This document shows, in pieces, positions 59,891 to 64,000 of a stretch of 64,000 nucleotides of DNA; the stretch's first letter is position 1; each line of letters starts with the position of its first letter. The stretch lies in the NCBI RefSeq assembly GCF_016863535.1, contig NZ_BOPB01000012.1:1-64000 (forward strand), read 5' to 3'. The notes beneath the pieces are model-generated. The model had not been told where the DNA came from, searched no databases, and worked only from the letters and a program-made list of their open reading frames with translations. This stretch comes from Micromonospora lutea. Its GTDB lineage: Bacteria; Actinomycetota; Actinomycetes; Mycobacteriales; Micromonosporaceae. The translations under genes were made by a program, and so were the position numbers.

Positions 59891-61063
59891 TCAGATGAGT
59901 TCGAGGATGGTGGCGTTGGCCATGCCGCCGCCCTCACACATGGTCTGCAGACCGTAGCGGATGCCGTTGTCGCGCATGTGGGCGAGCATCGTGGTCATGA
60001 TCCGGGCACCGGAACCGCCGAGCGGATGCCCGAGGGCGATCGCACCGCCGCGCGGATTCAGCCGCTCCGGGTCCGCCTCGGTCTCCGCCAACCAGGCCAA
60101 CGGCACCGGGGCGAACGCCTCGTTCACCTCGTACACCCCGATCTCCTCGATGCCCAGCCCCGCGCGGCGCAGCGCCTTGGCGGTCGCCGGGATCGGCGCG
60201 GTCAGCATGGCGACGGGATCGTCGGCCGCGACCACGGCGGTGTGCACGCGGGCCAGCGGACGCAGCCCGTGCCGGCTGGCCCACTCGCTCGTGGTGACCG
60301 CCAGCGCGGCGGCACCGTCGGAGATCTGCGAGGCCGAACCGGCGGTGACCACACCGTCAGGGTGGAACGGAGTGGCCAGCTCGCCCAGCTTCTCCAACGA
60401 GGTGTCACGCCGGATGCCCTCGTCCATCGCGAACTTGCCGCCGTCGGCGAGCACCACCGGAGCAACTTCAGCCTCGAACGCACCCGCGTCCTGCGCTGCG
60501 GCGGCCTTCTCGTGGCTGGCCAGGGCGAACTCGTCGAGCTGAGTGCGGGACAGACGCCATCGCCGGGCGATCAACTCCGCCCCGACGCCCTGGTTGAAGG
60601 GAAGCGGAGAGTCCTCGGCGACACCCTCGACCCCCCGGTACCGGGCCAGGATCTGCTCGCTGAACGGCATTCCGCCAGCCACGCTGGAGCCCATCGGCAC
60701 CCGGGTCATGGACTCCACGCCACCGGCGACAACCAGGTCCGCCTGCCCGGAGAGCACCGTGGCCGCGGCGAAGTGCAGTGCCTGCTGGCTGGAACCGCAT
60801 TGCCGGTCCACGGTGGTGCCGGGCACCGACTCGGGCCAGCCGGCGGCCAGGACGGCGTTCCGGGCGACGTTCCACGACTGTTCGCCGACCTGCGAGACGC
60901 AGCCCCAGACCACGTCGTCCACCTGGGCCGGATCGATGCCGGTGCGTTCGGTGAGGGCGCGCAGCACGTGCGCGGACAGATCCACCGGGTGCACCGTGGC
61001 CAGGTTGCCCTTACGCCGCCCGACCGGGGTACGCACCGCACCGACGATAACCGCGTCACTCAT
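59891..61063 (-). CDS. Acetyl-CoA acyltransferase (thiolase)
   Basis: This 390-residue thiolase has the acyl-enzyme Cys in DRQCGSSQQALHFA, VYEVNEAFAPVP, the catalytic His in GHPLGGSGAR and the second Cys in MCEGGGMANA. GGGAG precedes the ATG. It cleaves or condenses acyl-CoA in beta-oxidation or a related pathway. No hydratase or dehydrogenase gene adjoins it. Confidence 0.92.
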   Translation of the reverse strand: MSDAVIVGAVRTPVGRRKGNLATVHPVDLSAHVLRALTERTGIDPAQVDDVVWGCVSQVGEQSWNVARNAVLAAGWPESVPGTTVDRQCGSSQQALHFAAATVLSGQADLVVAGGVESMTRVPMGSSVAGGMPFSEQILARYRGVEGVAEDSPLPFNQGVGAELIARRWRLSRTQLDEFALASHEKAAAAQDAGAFEAEVAPVVLADGGKFAMDEGIRRDTSLEKLGELATPFHPDGVVTAGSASQISDGAAALAVTTSEWASRHGLRPLARVHTAVVAADDPVAMLTAPIPATAKALRRAGLGIEEIGVYEVNEAFAPVPLAWLAETEADPERLNPRGGAIALGHPLGGSGARIMTTMLAHMRDNGIRYGLQTMCEGGGMANATILELI

Positions 61064-61193
61064 GTCTACTCCCGGGTAACTTGAGCTGTTCCCGATCCTA
61101 CGCCCACCCCGGCCGACCCTCCCGTCCCCGCCCTCGTCGACCGCCGGTCCCGGGGCGGATGCCGGTGCCCGACGGCGCTGGCATGCTGGTGCT

Positions 61194-61634
61194 GTGGCGT
61201 ACGACACGATCGCGCAGCAGTGGCGGGTGCCCCCGGCCCTACCGGCCCTCAAGCTGGCTACGGCAGCCACCGTGCTCGCCCTGGGGATTCTGCTCGCCGA
61301 GGGAGACCAGCTCCGGCCGGTGCTCGGTGGGCTGGCCGCGGCGGTGCTCACGGGTTGGGGCCTGCGGGACCTGGTCACGCCGGTGCGGCTGGCGGTGGAC
61401 GAGACCGGCATCACCGTTCCGGCTGGGCTGCTGAGCCGACGGCACCTGCCCTGGCCAGCGGTGGAGACCATTCAGGTGCAACGGTCCGGACGTGCACTCG
61501 CCGGCCCGATGCTGGAGATCGACGCGGGCGAGTCACTGCACCTGTTCAGCCGGCTCGATCTCGGTGCCGACCCGGCCGAGGTCGCCGAGGCGTTGCGGAT
61601 TGCGCGTGCGAGCAGGCCCGACGGCACCGGTTGA
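61194..61634 (+). CDS. Membrane-anchored PH-domain protein
   Basis: This 146-residue protein has two transmembrane helices (residues 18-55, KLATAATVLALGILL and VLGGLAAAVLTGWGL) followed by a bacterial PH domain (VRLAVDETGITVPAG, RRHLPWPAVETIQVQ, SLHLFSRLDLGADPAEVAEAL). It starts with GTG and a weak ribosome site. Common in actinobacteria near housekeeping genes; role unknown. Confidence 0.75.
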   Translation: MAYDTIAQQWRVPPALPALKLATAATVLALGILLAEGDQLRPVLGGLAAAVLTGWGLRDLVTPVRLAVDETGITVPAGLLSRRHLPWPAVETIQVQRSGRALAGPMLEIDAGESLHLFSRLDLGADPAEVAEALRIARASRPDGTG

Positions 61635-61694
61635 CCTGCCCCGGCCCCGCCGACCTGACCGGGCCGAGCCTTGCCGGCACCGTGTCCGAGCAGG

Positions 61695-62606
61695 TCAGCC
61701 CAGCAACGCGGCCGTCCGGACCAAGGCCATCCCGAGCAGCGCCACGACGATGACCGCGCCACCACCGAACTGCACAAGCGTCCGGTGCGACCGCGGCGCG
61801 TAGGCCAGCACCAGAGCCATCAGCGCGCCGAACACCAGGCCACCCAGGTGACCGGCGATCGAGATCTGCGGCACGGTGAAGGTGAAGATCAGGTTGATCA
61901 CCAGGATGGGAACGATGGCCGAGGTGTCCCGGCCCAGCCGTCGCATGATCACGAAGATCGCCGCGAAGAGGCCGAAGATGGCGGTCGACGCTCCCGCAGA
62001 CATCTGATTCGGCGCGCTGAACACGTAGACCGCGACGTTGCCGCCGAAGCCGGCGATGAAGTAGAGCGCGGCGAACCGCAGTGGCCCGAGCACCGCCTCC
62101 AGCGAGCGGCCGAGCACCCAGAGCGCCCACATGTTCAGCAGCAGGTGCACCACGCCGTAGTGCAGGAACATCGCGGTGAGCAGGCGGTACCACTGGCCCT
62201 CGGCTACTCCGCCCACGGTGCCGTCGAGGAACATCGCCCGACCCAACACCGCACCCCACTCGGTCAACGGGGTGCTGCCACCCATCAAACCGCCGAAGCC
62301 GTTTCCGCCGGCCGCCGCGTCCCCACCCCGGTCCGAAGCGATCGACGCCAACATCACCAGCAGGTTGAGGGCGATCAGGGTCTTGGTCACGTAGCCGTGT
62401 CGACCGACGACGCCGCCGCCGAAGGCGGTACGTGCTGGCCGTACGCTACGACGCCCTTCCGACACGCATTCCGGGCACTGGAACCCGACCGACGCCTCGT
62501 TCATGCAGTCCGGGCAGATCGACCGGTCGCACCGGGTGCAGCGGACGTACGTCTCTCGTCCGGGATGGCGGTAGCAGGCCGGCGTGGTCGGCGGGGACTC
62601 GCTCAT
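61695..62606 (-). CDS. Rhomboid intramembrane serine protease with N-terminal zinc-binding region
   Basis: This 303-residue protein has residues 10-55 with four Cys/His pairs (CYRHPGRETYVRCTRCDRSICPDC, FQCPEC) like a B-box zinc fold, followed by a six- or seven-helix rhomboid core. The catalytic Ser lies in MSAGASTAIFGL and the His in SIAGHLGGLVFG; the HYGVVHLLLNMWALW loop is typical. GGAG lies upstream of the ATG. It cleaves membrane proteins within the bilayer; natural substrates are unknown. Confidence 0.9.
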   Translation of the reverse strand: MSESPPTTPACYRHPGRETYVRCTRCDRSICPDCMNEASVGFQCPECVSEGRRSVRPARTAFGGGVVGRHGYVTKTLIALNLLVMLASIASDRGGDAAAGGNGFGGLMGGSTPLTEWGAVLGRAMFLDGTVGGVAEGQWYRLLTAMFLHYGVVHLLLNMWALWVLGRSLEAVLGPLRFAALYFIAGFGGNVAVYVFSAPNQMSAGASTAIFGLFAAIFVIMRRLGRDTSAIVPILVINLIFTFTVPQISIAGHLGGLVFGALMALVLAYAPRSHRTLVQFGGGAVIVVALLGMALVRTAALLG

Positions 62607-62724
62607 CGCTGGCTCCAGATCCCCGAGCGCTCAGTCATGCGAGCAAAGGTACCCCGAGCCACCACTCAGACGGGTCGAGGCGTACCCCGGCCCGATCGCT
62701 CGCCAGCAACCCGGCCCGCGGTGC

Positions 62725-62767
62725 GGGGGACTGGTCCGGACACGGGTGTCGTGTCCGGACCAGCCCC
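62725..62767. terminator. Hairpin with 13-bp perfect stem plus GGGGG/CCCCC extension
   Basis: Arms 62731-62743 and 62751-62763 pair perfectly, extended by five G/C pairs after a one-base bulge. It lies after the cyclophilin gene (leftward) and upstream of the rhomboid gene, so it probably separates the two transcripts. Confidence 0.55.
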
Positions 62768-62889
62768 CAACCGCCGTGGTCGTTGTCCGCCCTCGCCGGT
62801 GTGCCAGCAACGGCACCCGGTGAGCTGATGGACCGGACCGCGAACCCGCAGGCCGGCCCAGCCAACTGGCATCTGCCGCGAGCGCCCGG

Positions 62890-63417
62890 TCAGGCCGAGC
62901 GCTCGATCTCGATGCGCTCGATGACGACGTCCTGGAGCGGCCGGTCGCTGGGACCGGTCGGGGTGTTGGCAATCGCATCGACAGTCTTCGCGGACTGCTC
63001 GTCGGCCACCTGCCCGAAAATGGTGTGCCGGTTGTTCAGGTGCGGCGTCGGCGAGACGGTGATGAAGAACTGCGAGCCGTTGGTGCCCGGCCCGGCGTTC
63101 GCCATCGCCAGCAGGTACGGCCGGTCGAACCGCAGCTCAGGGTGGAACTCGTCGGCGAAGGTGTAACCCGGCCCGCCACGGCCGGTCCCGGTCGGGTCAC
63201 CCATCTGGATCATGAACCCGCTGATCACCCGGTGCGAGATGGTGCCGTCGTAGTACGGCCCACTGCCCGGCTGCCCGGTCCGCGGGTCGGTGTACTCGCG
63301 CGTGCCCTCGGCCAGCTCGACGAAGTTGCGGACGGTCTTCGGCGCGTGGTTGGCGAAGAGCTCCAGCCGGATCGGGCCGGCGTTGGTGTGCACGGTGGCG
63401 TAGACAGCCTCGGCCAC
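62890..63417 (-). CDS. Cyclophilin-type peptidyl-prolyl cis-trans isomerase
   Basis: This 175-residue protein has all active-site elements: SHRVISGFMIQMGDPTGTG (Arg, Phe, Gln), MANAGPGTNGSQFFIT and HLNNRHTIFGQV. The GTG start is preceded by AAGGAG. It has no signal peptide and is therefore cytoplasmic. It assists protein folding at proline bonds. Confidence 0.93.
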   Translation of the reverse strand: MAEAVYATVHTNAGPIRLELFANHAPKTVRNFVELAEGTREYTDPRTGQPGSGPYYDGTISHRVISGFMIQMGDPTGTGRGGPGYTFADEFHPELRFDRPYLLAMANAGPGTNGSQFFITVSPTPHLNNRHTIFGQVADEQSAKTVDAIANTPTGPSDRPLQDVVIERIEIERSA

Positions 63418-63533
63418 GGGTACTCCTTACTCGTTGGTCAGTTCCATGCGGATCCTCCCATGTGCCCGATCTGGACATGCGGAGGCATCCGAAGGTGGAG
63501 GATGAGACAGAGCAACTCCCAGGAGGTGGGACC

Positions 63534-64000
63534 GTGTTTGGAAACTGGCGGCGTAAGACCCAGGCGCAGTTGGCCCGGGCCGAACTGAACCGCGGCGTCG
63601 GTCACCTGAGGCAGGCTGCCACGCATGCCGCGAGGGGAGCCGGCGACACGGTCGGCCCGCGCTTCCAGGCCGCCCGTGGTGCGATGGCACCGACCGCCGT
63701 GATCGTTCGGGACCGGGCATCGAGCGGGCTCGCGACCACGGCCGCCGCACTCGCGCCGATCGCTCTGGCCGTACGTCATGCGCAGTCCGACGCAGCCAGT
63801 CGGGCCGCCAAGGGAAAGAAGGCCGCAGTTGCCAAGCAGGCTGAGGTCAGCAGGAAGGCGAAGAAGATGAGGGCGAAGAAGAAGTCCCGCCGCAGCGGGA
63901 CGATGGTCGGCCTGCTGGCCGCCGGTGTGGTTGCCGGGCTGGCCGGCGCGGTGGCCCTACGGCGGCACCGCGAGCAGCAGGAGTGGGCCGAGTACGACGC
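63534..64000 (+). CDS. DUF5324 family protein (partial, runs off the window)
   Basis: The GTG start has AGGAGG nearby. 155 codons are visible: an Ala/Arg-rich N-terminal helix (RAELNRGVGHLRQAATHAARG), then VIVRDRASSGLATTAAALAP, a very basic KKMRAKKKSRRSG stretch and one transmembrane helix (GLLAAGVVAGLAGAVAL) with a basic tail. The pattern fits DUF5324. The 3' end is beyond the window. Function unknown. Confidence 0.7.
   Translation, partial: MFGNWRRKTQAQLARAELNRGVGHLRQAATHAARGAGDTVGPRFQAARGAMAPTAVIVRDRASSGLATTAAALAPIALAVRHAQSDAASRAAKGKKAAVAKQAEVSRKAKKMRAKKKSRRSGTMVGLLAAGVVAGLAGAVALRRHREQQEWAEYD

Overview
The window is high-GC actinobacterial chromosome, most likely Micromonospora or a close Micromonosporaceae relative. 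Pointers are the dense GC-rich coding on both strands, strong GGAGG-type ribosome sites mixed with apparently leaderless genes, a conservon (histidine kinase, roadblock, DUF742, GTPase), an XRE/ImmA/MAB_1171c cluster, a DUF5324 gene, and an actinomycete integrative and conjugative element (AICE). The genus is an inference; no rRNA is present.

Layout. 0-3.3 kb: two secreted alpha/beta-hydrolases, a cutinase/PET-hydrolase-type esterase and a feruloyl/acetylxylan-esterase-type enzyme, each ending in nearly the same ricin-type (CBM13) lectin module and each followed by a strong hairpin terminator. 3.3-6.3 kb: a cytoplasmic sulfatase in an operon with a bile-acid/sodium symporter-family transporter, then a DUF421 membrane protein. 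6.4-12.7 kb: conservon cvnABCD, with a terpene cyclase/cytochrome P450 operon upstream. 12.9-16.4 kb: an acetyltransferase remnant, a MAB_1171c-type membrane protein, an ImmA-like metalloprotease, a PAP2-type phosphatase and an XRE regulator. 16.9-25.5 kb: divergent MerR/target pairs (tandem MerR with an erythromycin esterase-DUF6194 fusion; MerR with an imine-reductase-like enzyme), Hsp20, a CBS protein, two decayed oxidoreductase genes, an FMN reductase, a DUF5996 protein and a LigB-type dioxygenase. 25.7-25.9 kb: tRNA-Arg(ACG) and tRNA-Ser(GCT). 26-36.3 kb: an EcsC-like protein, a CPBP protease, a flavohemoprotein, an XRE-peptide deformylase fusion, an iron-box-controlled FhuF-like protein, polytopic membrane proteins, a methyltransferase and a PEBP protein.

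36.3-50.9 kb is a complete AICE of about 14.6 kb integrated in the 3' end of tRNA-Ser(TGA). It is bounded by 62-bp identical repeats at 36323-36384 and 50856-50917. From left to right it carries a lower-GC cargo pair (a DUF6414-like protein and a HEPN-domain protein with an intact RxxxxH motif); a HAD phosphatase and a GntR (KorSA-like) repressor facing three CTGRCTAGCCARG operators; a rightward operon of zinc-binding proteins, a Pif-like NUDIX protein, a DUF2637-like membrane protein and an FtsK/Tra translocase; an 18-bp hairpin rich in CTAG; a primase-polymerase and a DUF3987 replication protein; an iteron-like presumptive origin; an excisionase; and a tyrosine integrase.

51-64 kb: a quinone oxidoreductase, SoxR divergent from a split transketolase pair, two glycosyltransferase-type proteins, an SGNH hydrolase with a lectin domain, a thiolase, PH-domain proteins, a rhomboid protease with an N-terminal zinc-binding region, a cyclophilin, and a DUF5324 gene cut by the window end.

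The best candidate for an undescribed system is the DUF6414-like/HEPN pair in the AICE cargo slot. Next are the XRE-peptide deformylase fusion, the SoxR-linked split transketolase, and the CTAG-rich hairpin that may be a transfer locus. Names were assigned by reading motifs from memory, without database searches.
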